Assembly: GCA_964506435.1 (NCBI GenBank)
Contig: CAZDLK010000001.1
Span: 1-64,000 of the forward strand
Length of the DNA: 64,000 nt
From: JAOZHU01 sp964506435
Lineage (GTDB): Archaea > Thermoproteota > Bathyarchaeia > Bathyarchaeales > Bathycorpusculaceae
Direction of reading: 5' to 3'
In this document: positions 1 to 8,615 of the stretch, in pieces
How the letters are laid out: every line of letters begins with the position of its first letter
Position numbering within the stretch: position 1 is the first letter of the stretch
Translations under genes and position numbers: made by a program
Notes under the pieces: model-generated
Seen by the model: the letters and a program-made list of their open reading frames with translations, nothing else
What the model was told of the DNA's origin: nothing
The model's database searches: none

Positions 1-994
1 CGGTTGGATGCGTCCGCACTGCACCGCCTATTAAGCCGACAGCCATGGGCAACTCGATTGAGCCTACGAGGTTGCCGTCCGCGTTTTTCTCCCAAACAGA
101 AAGCGACGTGTACTGCCCATTCAGCGCCGCGTACGCGTGTGCGCCCGCTTCTATAGCGCGGTGGTCGTTGCCTGTGGCGAGGACAACGGCGATTATGCCG
201 TTCATTGCACCCTTGTTATGCGTGGCTGCACGATATGGGTCTGCCGCTGCAAACGCGGAAGCGTTAACTATGCCGTCCACGACTTCTTCGCCGCCTAAGG
301 CTTCTTTGGGCACTGTGCACCATGCTTTTGCCAAGCGTTTCGTGGCTAAGTTGCTGATTATTCGCAAGTACACATGCCCGCCTGTTACTTGCTCTACAAG
401 TGGCGCTACGGCTTCAGCCATTGTATTAACGGCGTTTGCGCCCATGGCGTCACGGCAGTCCACGTACAAACTGACGACAAGCATCGTGCCTTGTGAAGTT
501 TGAATTATTTTTGCGTCTAAGTCTTTTGCTCCGCCGCCCACAGACGCCAACACTGGGTCTTGCTCGTTGGCTTTCTGAAGAATCTCCGCTTTAGCCGCTA
601 AGACGCGTTGTTTAGCTGCTTCAGCGTCTGCTACGTCGCAGACTTGGATTTGCCCAATCATTACGGGCGGTGTGCTGCTTGTGTGGAAGCCTCCGCCGTC
701 GCGCACCATTTTCGCGGCGTAGCTGGCTGCCGCCACCACTGAAGGCTCCTCAATCGCCATGGGAATCAGGTAGTCGCGGTTGTTGATGAGGAAGTTGACG
801 CCTATGCCTAAGGGAATTGGGAAAGCGCCTACGACGTTTTCTATCATGCGGTCAGCCGCTTCCAAGGGCAATGCGCCCGTGTTCTGCAGCACCGCGCATT
901 CTTCATCAGATAAGCCTGCGAACTCTTTGACAAGGGCTAAGCGTTCTTTGGGGTTAAGCTTGTAGAAGCCTGAAATTGAAGACGATTTAACCAT
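1..994 (-). CDS. mvaA: HMG-CoA reductase, class II (3' end outside window)
   Basis: Reduces HMG-CoA to mevalonate for isoprenoid lipid synthesis (or runs in reverse). The reading frame is open from an ATG at 994 to the window edge, 331 codons. Visible motifs: ENVVG with the catalytic Glu at residue 52, DAMGAN at 182-187, HNKG with the catalytic Lys at 261, and GNDHRA with the catalytic Asp at 277. The segments around NTMAEAVAP and FAAADPYRAATHNKG closely follow the Pseudomonas mevalonii class II enzyme rather than the class I form usual in archaea. The C-terminal flap with the catalytic His lies beyond the window. It is followed, on the same strand upstream, by an MBL nuclease gene 83 bases away. 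Whether NADH or NADPH is used cannot be judged. Confidence 0.95.
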   Translation of the reverse strand, partial: MVKSSSISGFYKLNPKERLALVKEFAGLSDEECAVLQNTGALPLEAADRMIENVVGAFPIPLGIGVNFLINNRDYLIPMAIEEPSVVAAASYAAKMVRDGGGFHTSSTPPVMIGQIQVCDVADAEAAKQRVLAAKAEILQKANEQDPVLASVGGGAKDLDAKIIQTSQGTMLVVSLYVDCRDAMGANAVNTMAEAVAPLVEQVTGGHVYLRIISNLATKRLAKAWCTVPKEALGGEEVVDGIVNASAFAAADPYRAATHNKGAMNGIIAVVLATGNDHRAIEAGAHAYAALNGQYTSLSVWEKNADGNLVGSIELPMAVGLIGGAVRTHPT

Positions 995-1077
995 GTAACA
1001 TGCACCGTTCTGCTCTTTGATGTGAAGCTTACGCTTTTAAACCTTAACCAATCTTGCCGTTAAAAATCGAATGCTTT

Positions 1078-2088
1078 TCAGTGTCCATTTTTTTGGGGCA
1101 TTGCCACAGCATGAATCCCGAGGCGTTTTTTGATTTCTTTAGCTAAGGTTTCGCCGTGGCTAACTCGGTAATTATCTGTTATCACACACTTCGGCTTCGC
1201 ACGCCGCACGTACTCGATCAAATCATCAAAATCCGAGTGGTCGCTTAACGCGATTAAATGCTCGTTGGCGCCGATTTGCCTGCACGGCGAATGGAATTCC
1301 CAGCCGCTAACGCAAACGCGCGGGTTCCTTAAGCCAACGTGTCCACGGGAATTCATGTGGTAAAACGCGACGCATGGCAAATTTTCATCCAGTAGCGTTT
1401 TGCCTTCCTTCGCTGTTGACAGCGTTAAGCAGCCCAGTTGCATGCCGTGGCGCTCGCAGACTTGGGACACTTGGAAGACCCGTTCAGGCATGACAAACGG
1501 TACGCTTACTTCAGCATCGTGGAGGATTTGCATGACTTCTTGCAGTTTACCGTGGAAACCGAAAACGTAAACCGTGCCGTTCCTGAGCTTCTTCTCCACC
1601 ATGGACACAAGCAGTTCCTTAACGCTTAGCTTGAAGGGTCGCTTGCACGACGGCGTTCCGTAAGTTGCGTCCACAACCAGCGTGTCGCAGTCTAACACTG
1701 GTGTGCCGTCAAGTTTGAAGTCTCCGGTGTAAGCCACTCTGCTGCCCTCTGCATCTTCCACTAGAACCTGCGCTGCGCCTAGAATGTGCTCGGCTTTAAC
1801 AAGTGTAACCCGTTCACCATCATACTGGACGGTTTCACCGTAATCCAGCGTCTTCACGTTGCCGTTTGCAAGCTCAAAGGAACCATTCATAACGCCGATG
1901 AGGTCTCGGGTAGCTGCTGTCATTAAAACCTTCTCGCAGTTTCGCAAACTGCTCTTCAAGCCGCCCAAGTGGTCAGCGTGCGCGTGAGTAACAATTCTTA
2001 ACGGTTTGGACGCGTCATAGGCGTCGCAGGCAACCGAGTTGCCCAGTAGAACTGCACCTCGCTCCGTTACCATGGCTTTCGGCGTCAC
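1078..2088 (-). CDS. MBL-fold nuclease, SNM1/YSH1-like
   Basis: A 336-residue metallo-beta-lactamase-fold protein, probably an RNA or DNA exonuclease of the type annotated as mRNA 3'-end processing factor. The zinc motif HAHADH sits at residues 35-40, a further ligand region EHILGA near 100, YTGDFKLDG near 117, and a late SDHSDFDD near 283, which resembles the His motif after the beta-CASP region. The length is short for a full beta-CASP protein but normal for the small archaeal SNM1-like group. The start is an ATG, 18 bases after the stop of nothing on its own strand; it precedes the HMG-CoA reductase gene and follows UPF0201 by 18 bases, so co-transcription is likely. Substrate is unknown. 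Confidence 0.85.
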   Translation of the reverse strand: MTPKAMVTERGAVLLGNSVACDAYDASKPLRIVTHAHADHLGGLKSSLRNCEKVLMTAATRDLIGVMNGSFELANGNVKTLDYGETVQYDGERVTLVKAEHILGAAQVLVEDAEGSRVAYTGDFKLDGTPVLDCDTLVVDATYGTPSCKRPFKLSVKELLVSMVEKKLRNGTVYVFGFHGKLQEVMQILHDAEVSVPFVMPERVFQVSQVCERHGMQLGCLTLSTAKEGKTLLDENLPCVAFYHMNSRGHVGLRNPRVCVSGWEFHSPCRQIGANEHLIALSDHSDFDDLIEYVRRAKPKCVITDNYRVSHGETLAKEIKKRLGIHAVAMPQKNGH

Positions 2089-2106
2089 AAACGTTATCCT
2101 CCTAAC

Positions 2107-2508
2107 CTAGCTGGTTCTTGGGGCAAGCCAGTCAATAAGCTGCCGCGGAGCATCACATTCAATACTAACCTTTACGGGGCCTAAGGGGGATTCTGCTACT
2201 TCTTGTGAAAAAGAAATGTGGCCGGCAAACGCCACTTGCTTGTTTAAGCAGAAACGAATAGCGTTTCCGCGCAGGCTTCCGAACAGAGCTTTTCTTGCAG
2301 CGTCGCGTACTCGGTCCATGTGAAGCAGATTGCGAAATCTAATCAGTGCGTCTTGTCCTTTTGCCTCTGCAGTTAGTACGCTTCCTCTGTAGGCGGGCTT
2401 AGTTTGTATGTCCATGTTGCCGAAGAGGTTTGCCACAGCCGTTTTCACTTTGTCCTCCGCTTCAGTCGGGTTGACTTCAGTTTCCACGTGTATCGTTACT
2501 TCATCCAT
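2107..2508 (-). CDS. UPF0201 family RNA-binding-like protein
   Basis: A 133-residue protein of the archaeal UPF0201 family (dsRBD-like fold predicted in the literature for the family). It begins with a strand-rich segment typical of the family (VTIHVETEVNPTE) and contains the FRNLLHMDRVRDAARK helix. Its first 13 bases overlap the end of the UPF0200 gene on the same strand. The two families occur side by side or fused in other archaea, so they probably act together. Biochemical function is not established. Confidence 0.88.
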   Translation of the reverse strand: MDEVTIHVETEVNPTEAEDKVKTAVANLFGNMDIQTKPAYRGSVLTAEAKGQDALIRFRNLLHMDRVRDAARKALFGSLRGNAIRFCLNKQVAFAGHISFSQEVAESPLGPVKVSIECDAPRQLIDWLAPRTS

Positions 2509-3062
2509 TTTTCTTCAATCACTCGCAGTTGTTTCTTAATTTTGGCTTTTGTCTGTTCTTTGCTGTTCTCGTTTATTATTAGGTACTCAGCCATAGCGAT
2601 GACGTATCCTAAGCCTACGCTGAGTTCTCGTGTGTCTCTTTCGTGGAACACGCCCCAGCTGTCTGGGTCGTCGCTTCTGCCACGGCGATGGAGACGCTTA
2701 AACCGCGTTTCTGGTGAGGCATGGACAGCTAGAAGGCTGAATTTAACGAAGTTCGCTTTGAAAGTGTCAACTTCATGTGTGCTTCTTAAGCCGTCCACGA
2801 TTACCTTGTCGCTTTCCTGCTGCAGTATTTTGGGGATGCATTTTTCAGCTATCACGTTGTTTCCGTCTGTTTTCCTCAGTTCCAACATGACTTTCCCCGT
2901 GTTTTTGGGGTTCAGCTCCAACCCGCGTTTACGGGTTTCTTCCCGTATAACGTCGCCCATCACTACAACAGAGTACCCTTCCTGCTGAGCTGTCTCCACA
3001 ACAAGAGATTTTCCAGCTCCCGGCATTCCAGCTAGGCCAATGACAAGTTTATCAGCGTTCAT
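2496..3062 (-). CDS. UPF0200 family P-loop nucleotide kinase-like protein
   Basis: A 188-residue P-loop protein of the UPF0200 family, related to dephospho-CoA and other small-molecule kinases. The Walker A sequence GMPGAGKS is at residues 12-19, a DVIREE segment follows near 37, a VDGLRS motif near 93, and an Arg-rich lid-like HRRGRSDDP near 125. Its end overlaps UPF0201 by 13 bases, indicating translational coupling. The substrate is unknown; archaeal dephospho-CoA kinase itself is a different GTP-dependent family, so that name should not be transferred. Confidence 0.88.
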   Translation of the reverse strand: MNADKLVIGLAGMPGAGKSLVVETAQQEGYSVVVMGDVIREETRKRGLELNPKNTGKVMLELRKTDGNNVIAEKCIPKILQQESDKVIVDGLRSTHEVDTFKANFVKFSLLAVHASPETRFKRLHRRGRSDDPDSWGVFHERDTRELSVGLGYVIAMAEYLIINENSKEQTKAKIKKQLRVIEEKWMK

Positions 3063-3476
3063 GTAGCACCCTTTTTTTCTCTCTTACATTATTCAACATT
3101 CAACATTAAAAAACATTTACAACACGTAAGCAGCAAATCCAGAAGAGAGACAGGGTACTAATACGCCGCAGTGAAGGTTTTTTGGTCGAAAAGAGAAGTG
3201 GCGTTTTCTGAGGCAACAACGGTGGCATCTTGCAAGTTTCTGCATGGTTGGTAATCACAATGATAATATAATAGGAGACATCTATTATACAGATTTAATA
3301 CTAGTTTGCTGAGGCTCCGGACAGAGCACACAGAATCAAAGGAGAAAAGGAAAAATGCGGTAACGATGATACCATCGTTTTTTCTGCCCGGAACCTTTTC
3401 AGCCCATTTTTATCTTCTTTTTTATTGGTTGTAACCCAAAAAAGAGGGGAAAATTGTTTTTGGTTTTTCACCATGC
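3063..3476. other. intergenic region, no gene seen
   Basis: 414 bases between the start of UPF0200 and the end of the beta-propeller gene. No coding frame with a ribosome-binding site was found. The part next to 3062 is T- and A-rich and presumably carries the UPF0200 promoter. The only clear structure is the hairpin listed separately at 3362-3383. Confidence 0.6.
3362..3383 (+). terminator. hairpin followed by T run
   Basis: A perfect 7-bp stem (AACGATG / CATCGTT) with a 4-base ATAC loop runs straight into a T stretch on the plus strand. It has the shape of an intrinsic terminator, but both neighbouring genes are on the minus strand, so it would end an unannotated plus-strand transcript or act as a barrier. 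Seen directly; function inferred. Confidence 0.4.
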
Positions 3477-5972
3477 TTATCGCTTCCTTAACATCAGCAT
3501 TACTAAAGCGCCAACTACGATGATTGCAATGAGTAAACCAATAACAGCTGGCACAAAGTATAGGTCAGCTGCTGATTGCGGTGCAGGCGTAGGTTCTGGA
3601 GTTGCTTCAACTTCCATTACGTTAAAGTAGGTTTCCGCGTACGAGCTGCCGTATGCTTCTGAACCTGGGAAAGTGGCGATTACAGTGTAGAGTCCTGGAA
3701 TGTCTGGTTCCCATGCAAAACCGAATTGACCGCTGATGTCTGTTTTTGCTGTACCGATGTTCCTGAAGTTGCCGTTAGCATCGATAACGTCAAGCGAGAC
3801 CGTGACGCCAGTAGCGTTAGAGGGGCATGTCTTTTGTTGGTACACGTACTCCATCCATTCGCTCATGCTTGCGTCAGAAACTGCGGCGACACCGGTTGGA
3901 AAACGAGCTGCTATAGAGGTTTGTTGTGTGCCGGCAGAAACATCGAGCACTGAACCTTGAATTACTACGCTTGAGCCTTCCGTGATAACATCAGTTTGAA
4001 TTGTGACAGTTGTAGTGCTTGGACCTTTACCGAAGCAGTAAAGTTGTCCATCATAGCCGTTGGGTGTCAAAATGATGCCGTTTGCAGCGCAGGGCATCTG
4101 GCACCAGCCGCTTATGCTCCAGATTTCGTCGCCTGTTGTAGCGTTTAGGACGTACATGCGTTCTCCTCTGTATAAGGGTGCATCAGCAGAGTGTTCTCCT
4201 TGGTAGGCAATGATTTTGCCGTCAGCAGCTACAAGACCGCCGTAGAATGGGTATACGCCGTATGGTGTTTCTAGGCCAGCGTAGATAGGTCCAAATGTCC
4301 AAACTTCGTCGCCTGTGTCAGCATCATATGCAACTACCAGTCCGTCGTAGCCAGGTACGTAGAAGTTGCCGTAAGCGTAGAGCACACCCATGAGGTACAT
4401 GCCCCATTGGTTCTCGCGTGCATCAGTTACCCATTTCTTTGCTCCAGTAGAGATGCTGTAGGCGTACACTTGCCTTGTCTCTTTTCGTTCGTAAACGTAT
4501 GTGTCTGCTTCTATTGACATTCCTTGGCCGCCGACTACTTGTTCCCATGTTCCTTCATTTCTGACTTGACGCCAGAGCACATGGCCATCTTCGCCGCTGA
4601 TAGCTACGTCCTCGAATGCTTCGACACTTTCCACGAGACCGCGTGATTGGTTGCTTAGGATAATTACGCTCATGTCTTTGGGATCCCAGCCGATTAGAGC
4701 ATAGCTGGAATCTATGTCGGCTATGGTTACGTTCCATTCGATTCCAGTTGTCCAGTCAAGAGATATTCCTGGGCTGTGTGAGAACATTCCAGCAGTGTAG
4801 AAGCTGTACATGACTCGCGGGTCTGAGCTCATCATTTTTGTTGAGTTCCAAAGTGCTAAGGTTTTAGTTGTTGTGTCGAGTCTCCACGCGTATAAAGTGC
4901 CTGTTTCGTCTGTGTGGAATGAATAGGCCTGTCCAAAGTTGCTTATTGCTGGTGCGTTGACAACTGTGTATATGAGGTCGCCAGTCCATGCGTCCCATAT
5001 TGCCCAGTTAGAGCTGCCGGTGCTCCATAAGAACGGAAAAGCTCCGTGGCCGTTCGGTGAATTGTAAGCTAATATTTGACCTACGGTTAACTGTGCAGAT
5101 GCGCCACTTACGGTGACGCCTGTTGCAGTGGTGTAGGTTCCATTGTTCTGCCAAATTGTTTCTCCAGTGCTTAAGTCGACGCAGTAGAATCCGTTTCTAG
5201 GCTCTTGCATTTCGTTGTAGTAAAGTCTGCCGCTGATGATTATTGGTGGCAGTAATTCGTTTCTGTATGCTAATCCTGCGTAGTAGTTGATGTCACCGAC
5301 TGATCCTCCGGCGATTCCGCCGAATAATTGGCCTTTAGTCCATAGTACGTGTGCTGTATTCGGCACTGTAGTGTATGGGTTGAAAGCCGAACCTCCAGAG
5401 TCGAAGTGGCGGGAGTTGTCGTAGGCGGGCATCAGCCAGTTTCCAGAAATGCTGCTCCAGTCTCTGTTTTCACCGTATATTGGGAATGTCCAGTAGTCAG
5501 AAGGTAGAGGAGTTTCTGCGGGGTATGATAATTGTTCATCTTGAACGGTGAGGCTGAATTCGTTGGTGTCTTGCTCTGGGACAGTCTTCACTACTCCACC
5601 GCTGAAAGTAACGTTTCCACCGGGGTAGTGTGCTTTTAGTTTCCATGTGCCGACTTTGTCTGGAGTAAAGACGTAGAATGTGCTTCCGGTTGATTCAGTG
5701 TTCAAGTCTGAAATTGTCTCTGTGTCTCCGTCAGGGTCTGTGATGGTTAAGGTCCAGCCATAATATGAGTTTGCAGCTGACGCAGTAGGCATTGGAAAGC
5801 CGAAGACTACTAACACTCGTTGGCCTACGCCGACGGGGCTAGGTGATGCAGTGATGTACGGATACCAGTCCATAGCTGACGCCGTGTTAATGGTTGGCAA
5901 AGCAACGATTGCGATTGCCATAGTTAATATCAGAAACAACGGAGTGGCTGCTTTGATTTTCGAATTAGTCAT
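3477..5972 (-). CDS. secreted, membrane-anchored PQQ-like beta-propeller protein
   Basis: An 831-residue cell-surface protein. Residues 1-33 form a signal peptide (ATPLFLILTMAIAIVALP, then AMDW). The middle part carries repeated DxxTGxxxW blades such as CVDLSTGETIW, AYDADTGDEVW and LNATTGDEIW, the hallmark of PQQ-like beta-propellers. Around 690-790 there is an Ig-like domain (VDVIDANGNFRNIGTAKTD), then a Pro/Thr linker and a C-terminal membrane helix ending in LRKR. Related proteins are common in methanogens and Bathyarchaeia and are thought to bind surface ligands. An SD-like AAAGGAG lies before the ATG. No bound cofactor can be deduced. Confidence 0.85.
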   Translation of the reverse strand: MTNSKIKAATPLFLILTMAIAIVALPTINTASAMDWYPYITASPSPVGVGQRVLVVFGFPMPTASAANSYYGWTLTITDPDGDTETISDLNTESTGSTFYVFTPDKVGTWKLKAHYPGGNVTFSGGVVKTVPEQDTNEFSLTVQDEQLSYPAETPLPSDYWTFPIYGENRDWSSISGNWLMPAYDNSRHFDSGGSAFNPYTTVPNTAHVLWTKGQLFGGIAGGSVGDINYYAGLAYRNELLPPIIISGRLYYNEMQEPRNGFYCVDLSTGETIWQNNGTYTTATGVTVSGASAQLTVGQILAYNSPNGHGAFPFLWSTGSSNWAIWDAWTGDLIYTVVNAPAISNFGQAYSFHTDETGTLYAWRLDTTTKTLALWNSTKMMSSDPRVMYSFYTAGMFSHSPGISLDWTTGIEWNVTIADIDSSYALIGWDPKDMSVIILSNQSRGLVESVEAFEDVAISGEDGHVLWRQVRNEGTWEQVVGGQGMSIEADTYVYERKETRQVYAYSISTGAKKWVTDARENQWGMYLMGVLYAYGNFYVPGYDGLVVAYDADTGDEVWTFGPIYAGLETPYGVYPFYGGLVAADGKIIAYQGEHSADAPLYRGERMYVLNATTGDEIWSISGWCQMPCAANGIILTPNGYDGQLYCFGKGPSTTTVTIQTDVITEGSSVVIQGSVLDVSAGTQQTSIAARFPTGVAAVSDASMSEWMEYVYQQKTCPSNATGVTVSLDVIDANGNFRNIGTAKTDISGQFGFAWEPDIPGLYTVIATFPGSEAYGSSYAETYFNVMEVEATPEPTPAPQSAADLYFVPAVIGLLIAIIVVGALVMLMLRKR

Positions 5973-6019
5973 CTGTTTTTTTTCTCCTTTTGTTATTTAC
6001 GCGGTACTCCGTTCCCTTC

Positions 6020-6032
6020 TAAATATTTAACT
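6020..6032 (-). promoter_or_regulatory. TATA box of the beta-propeller gene
   Basis: On the minus strand the sequence reads GTTAAATATTTAG, a good archaeal TATA box, about 50 bases before the ATG at 5972, with an AAAGGAG ribosome-binding site between them. The mRNA therefore appears to have a leader of roughly 20-25 bases. Confidence 0.55.
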
Positions 6033-6227
6033 TTTTCCCATAATTATGCCCAGTTTAGTAAATAATAAACATAGGTCTCGATTAATGTTTAAAAAACGCC
6101 TCGAATGAGAGTATAGCCAATTTTTTTCACATGCGTCTGAAAAATGCGTGGCAGAGCGCAAGCGAAGCAGAGCGTTAGATGTTTTTTAGGTCGCGACTTC
6201 TTTAACTCTTTGAGCACCTGTGCTAAA

Positions 6228-6389
6228 TTAGTCACCCTTTTCAAATAGTAAGTAGTGCTTTACATCTGTACCATACCCAGTAGCTTGATAGGTGTGAAGA
6301 CGCCAACCTTGGCTCTGCATATCCGCAATTGCCTTGGGTACTTGTCTGTGGTGATTAACTTGTATGCAAGCATATTCTTTCAATTTCAA
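6228..6389 (-). CDS. small DUF4177-like protein (53 aa)
   Basis: A short gene read directly on the minus strand: TTG start at 6387-6389, stop at 6228-6230, 53 residues. A strong ribosome-binding site (GGAGGTGA) lies just before the TTG. The product runs MKLKEYACIQVNHH ... DMQSQGWRLHTYQATG ... HYLLFEKGD. The order of an N-terminal strand, helix, a GW-x-L turn and a final strand ending in F-(E/K)-(K/R) matches the small DUF4177 fold. Function of that family is unknown. It stands alone between the beta-propeller promoter and RNase P RNA. The alternative is a coincidental frame, made unlikely by the SD and the pattern. Confidence 0.7.
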   Translation of the reverse strand: MKLKEYACIQVNHHRQVPKAIADMQSQGWRLHTYQATGYGTDVKHYLLFEKGD

Positions 6390-6660
6390 CTTTCACCTCC
6401 CCGTTCAACAGTGTGAATAACATAAGCGCGATAGTATATCATTGCTGTTTAGTAATATCTGATTGTCGCTTCTGCCGTTGCCCGCTTCGGACAGCACATA
6501 ATGGATCGTGGTATGGTTTCGTGGACAACGGCAGATTCTGATGCGGCTGGCGTCTTGGTGATAACGCGCCCGATAGCAGGGAACAGCAGTCCGCTACTCT
6601 GCGCAGCACACAATAGCGCACAGCTACTTAAAAGACCCAATTTACAGAAAAACAAGATGT
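6390..6660. other. intergenic stretch downstream of RNase P RNA
   Basis: 271 bases between the DUF4177-like gene and the 3' end of RNase P RNA. It is GC-richer than other gaps. A 68-codon frame on the minus strand has no ribosome-binding site and no recognisable pattern. It was searched for tRNA and SRP RNA motifs without success. Confidence 0.4.
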
Positions 6661-6987
6661 GGGCTGGTGTGTTGGCTATAACCCACCTTTTGTTTCCTGT
6701 GGCATTCAGCTAAGCGGGCTACCCGCGCCTTCAGGTAGATTCCTCATCGGCGTCTGTTTGCCCTTTCCACTTGCAGGACAGCCGTTTCACCGCTCCCACA
6801 AGGCATAACCTCGGCAACTTCGCTAATTGCCTCATCTTCACGCGCCAAGTGGACGTCTCGTTTCTGCTCTGTAGCCAAGGCTCTCGCCTTCTCCCCTATG
6901 GGGAGTGCAATTCTACACGTGGGCGGAGTTTCCTCAAGCATCGCAGTTAAGCGAATGCCCGACAGCCACACACCAACTCGCCAGCCC
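6661..6987 (-). ncRNA. rnpB: RNase P RNA (archaeal type A)
   Basis: Catalytic RNA of RNase P, which matures tRNA 5' ends. Read on the minus strand: the universal GAGGAAACTCCGCC block (positions 6935-6922), ACAGAGCAGAAACGAGACG (6871-6853), GGTGAAACGGC, the GGCGCGGGTAGCCCGCTT segment, and the 3' universal block ACAAAAGGTGGGTTA (6693-6679). The two ends pair in a P1 helix of 15 bp with two mismatches (GGGCTGGCGAGTTGG with CCAACACACCAGCCC), which fixes the ends at 6987 and 6661, about 327 nt, a normal archaeal length. Its promoter lies in the end of the PhzF gene. Confidence 0.95.
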
Positions 6988-7009
6988 AATAATGCAATGC
7001 GCATCCGTA

Positions 7010-7021
7010 GCAATAAAAATT
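7010..7021 (-). promoter_or_regulatory. TATA box of RNase P RNA
   Basis: The minus strand reads AAATTTTTATTG about 30 bases before the predicted 5' end of RNase P RNA at 6987. The box abuts the stop codon of the upstream PhzF gene, so the RNA has its own promoter but may also receive read-through. Confidence 0.6.
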
Positions 7022-7022
7022 T

Positions 7023-7907
7023 CTACGCAAGCTTACCAGTAGCCACCAACACAACCCTGCCGCCAACATGCACACGTATACCCCCAACCGCGCCCTCAGC
7101 CTTCAACAACAGCAACGAACGCCTGTTTATCTCGTAACCCTGCTCAACACGCGCATTCACTTCGTCCGTGCCAAAATAACGGTAACGCGACAAGTAACCT
7201 GCAAGGCACCCGTTGCCTGAACCAGTAGCAGGGTCTTCCGCAATGCCAAACAAATCCACAAACACACGCGCGTTCAAATCGTTACCCTCCTCATACGTCT
7301 CAGGACAAAACACCAAAATCCCCGCCCTCACCACCTTCGCCAACTCCAACAAACTATCCATGTTAACTCTCGCCCGCTTAACAGCAGCCAACGTCTTCAA
7401 CGGAACGATAATAAAAGGCAAGCCAGTGGACACTTCCTGAATCGGAAAACGCCCGTCAAAATCCTCCACGCCCAACCGTAACACCTGCGCAAACTGCGCG
7501 GCACTGAAGGTTTTGCCAAAAGTCGGCGGTACCTGCTCCATCCAAACCGTTTCCTGACGCACTCCAGTTTTCTCGAAGCTAACCGGTATCTGCCCCGCCT
7601 TCAAATTCAACACCACACGGCTAACAGGCTTCTTAACTATGAAACGCCTTATCACGTACGCCGTACCCAACGTCGGATGCCCAGCAAACGGCACTTCTGA
7701 CGCAGGCGTAAAAATTCGCACGTCAAATCCACCTCTGCGTTGCCGCCGCGAAAGAATAAACGTAGTTTCAGAAAAATGCATTTCATTAGCTATCTCCTGC
7801 ATCTGCTCACTTGACAGCGCAGCACCGCTTGTTACTACGGCAAGCTGATTTCCCGCATACTTTCGTTCAGCAAACACATCCACAATGCAAAACGTCAACC
7901 CACTCAT
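7023..7907 (-). CDS. PhzF family isomerase/epimerase-like protein
   Basis: About 294 residues from the ATG at 7907; an in-frame TTG at 7919 is a less likely start because a TATA-like TTAATATACT lies only about 36 bases upstream of the ATG. Family features: the N-terminal VDVFAERKYAGNQLAVV, FAGHPTLGTAYV near residue 70, and the C-terminal PATGSGNGCLAGYL, forming the two-domain diaminopimelate-epimerase-like fold. PhzF relatives isomerise small molecules; the substrate here is unknown. It is divergent from the adenylate kinase gene. Confidence 0.9.
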   Translation of the reverse strand: MSGLTFCIVDVFAERKYAGNQLAVVTSGAALSSEQMQEIANEMHFSETTFILSRRQRRGGFDVRIFTPASEVPFAGHPTLGTAYVIRRFIVKKPVSRVVLNLKAGQIPVSFEKTGVRQETVWMEQVPPTFGKTFSAAQFAQVLRLGVEDFDGRFPIQEVSTGLPFIIVPLKTLAAVKRARVNMDSLLELAKVVRAGILVFCPETYEEGNDLNARVFVDLFGIAEDPATGSGNGCLAGYLSRYRYFGTDEVNARVEQGYEINRRSLLLLKAEGAVGGIRVHVGGRVVLVATGKLA

Positions 7908-8017
7908 CTTGATTACCAATCCAAATGCAACTGTAGCAGTATATTAATTGCACAGTATAACCTGTTGGTTGCCGTTTTGCGGAACAGATAAGAACGCCCT
8001 GCAACGCATTAACAATC

Positions 8018-8608
8018 ATGAACAAACGCGTCATACTCATCACAGGCACACCCTGCGTTGGAAAAACCACCCTGGCACGCCAACTCACCAAACAACTCAA
8101 CGCAACATACATCAACCTAACGGAACTGGCTGAAAAAGAACAGTTAATCACAGGCGAAGACAAAGAAAGAAAAACCATCATAATCAACGAAGACAAAATG
8201 CGCAGAAAAATCCGCGAAATCCTAGACACAGCACAAGACGGCGACACAATCATCATTGATGGACATTACGCTGCCGCAGTAGTGCCGAAAAACCACACGA
8301 CACACATTTTCGTGCTCAGACGCAACCCTGTAGAACTACGGACGCTCATGGAAAAAAACGGTTTCCAAAATGCTAAAGTGTGGGAGAATTTGGCTTCCGA
8401 AATCCTAGATGTATGCCTCGTTGAAGCAGTAAGCAAGCATGAAAAGGAAAAAGTATGCGAGTTAGACGTCACAGGCAAATCACTGGGCGATGCTGTGAAC
8501 GAGGTAATGGCGATTCTGGATAACCGCAAAAAATGCCGCACAGGCCACATAGATTGGCTGGGCATGCTTGAAGCTGAAGGCTTACTGGACGACTACTTGA
8601 AAATCTAG
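8018..8608 (+). CDS. Fap7/hCINAP-type adenylate kinase family protein
   Basis: A 196-residue P-loop kinase of the archaeal AK6/Fap7 group, which phosphorylates nucleoside monophosphates and in eukaryotes assists small-subunit ribosome assembly. The Walker A is GTPCVGKTT at residues 9-17, an NMP-binding part with INLTELAEKEQL follows, then IIIDGHYAA near 87 and the LRRNPVELRTLMEKNGF lid segment near 105. Family function is known; a ribosome role here is inference. Confidence 0.88.
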   Translation: MNKRVILITGTPCVGKTTLARQLTKQLNATYINLTELAEKEQLITGEDKERKTIIINEDKMRRKIREILDTAQDGDTIIIDGHYAAAVVPKNHTTHIFVLRRNPVELRTLMEKNGFQNAKVWENLASEILDVCLVEAVSKHEKEKVCELDVTGKSLGDAVNEVMAILDNRKKCRTGHIDWLGMLEAEGLLDDYLKI

Positions 8609-8615
8609 ATGCGCT

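Noticed and set aside
45..503. 152-residue plus-strand frame
   Set aside because: Shadow of the HMG-CoA reductase gene on the other strand.
2404..2988. 194-residue plus-strand frame
   Set aside because: Shadow of the UPF0201/UPF0200 genes; no family pattern.
6744..7013. 89-residue frame on the minus strand
   Set aside because: It lies entirely over RNase P RNA, whose conserved blocks explain the sequence.
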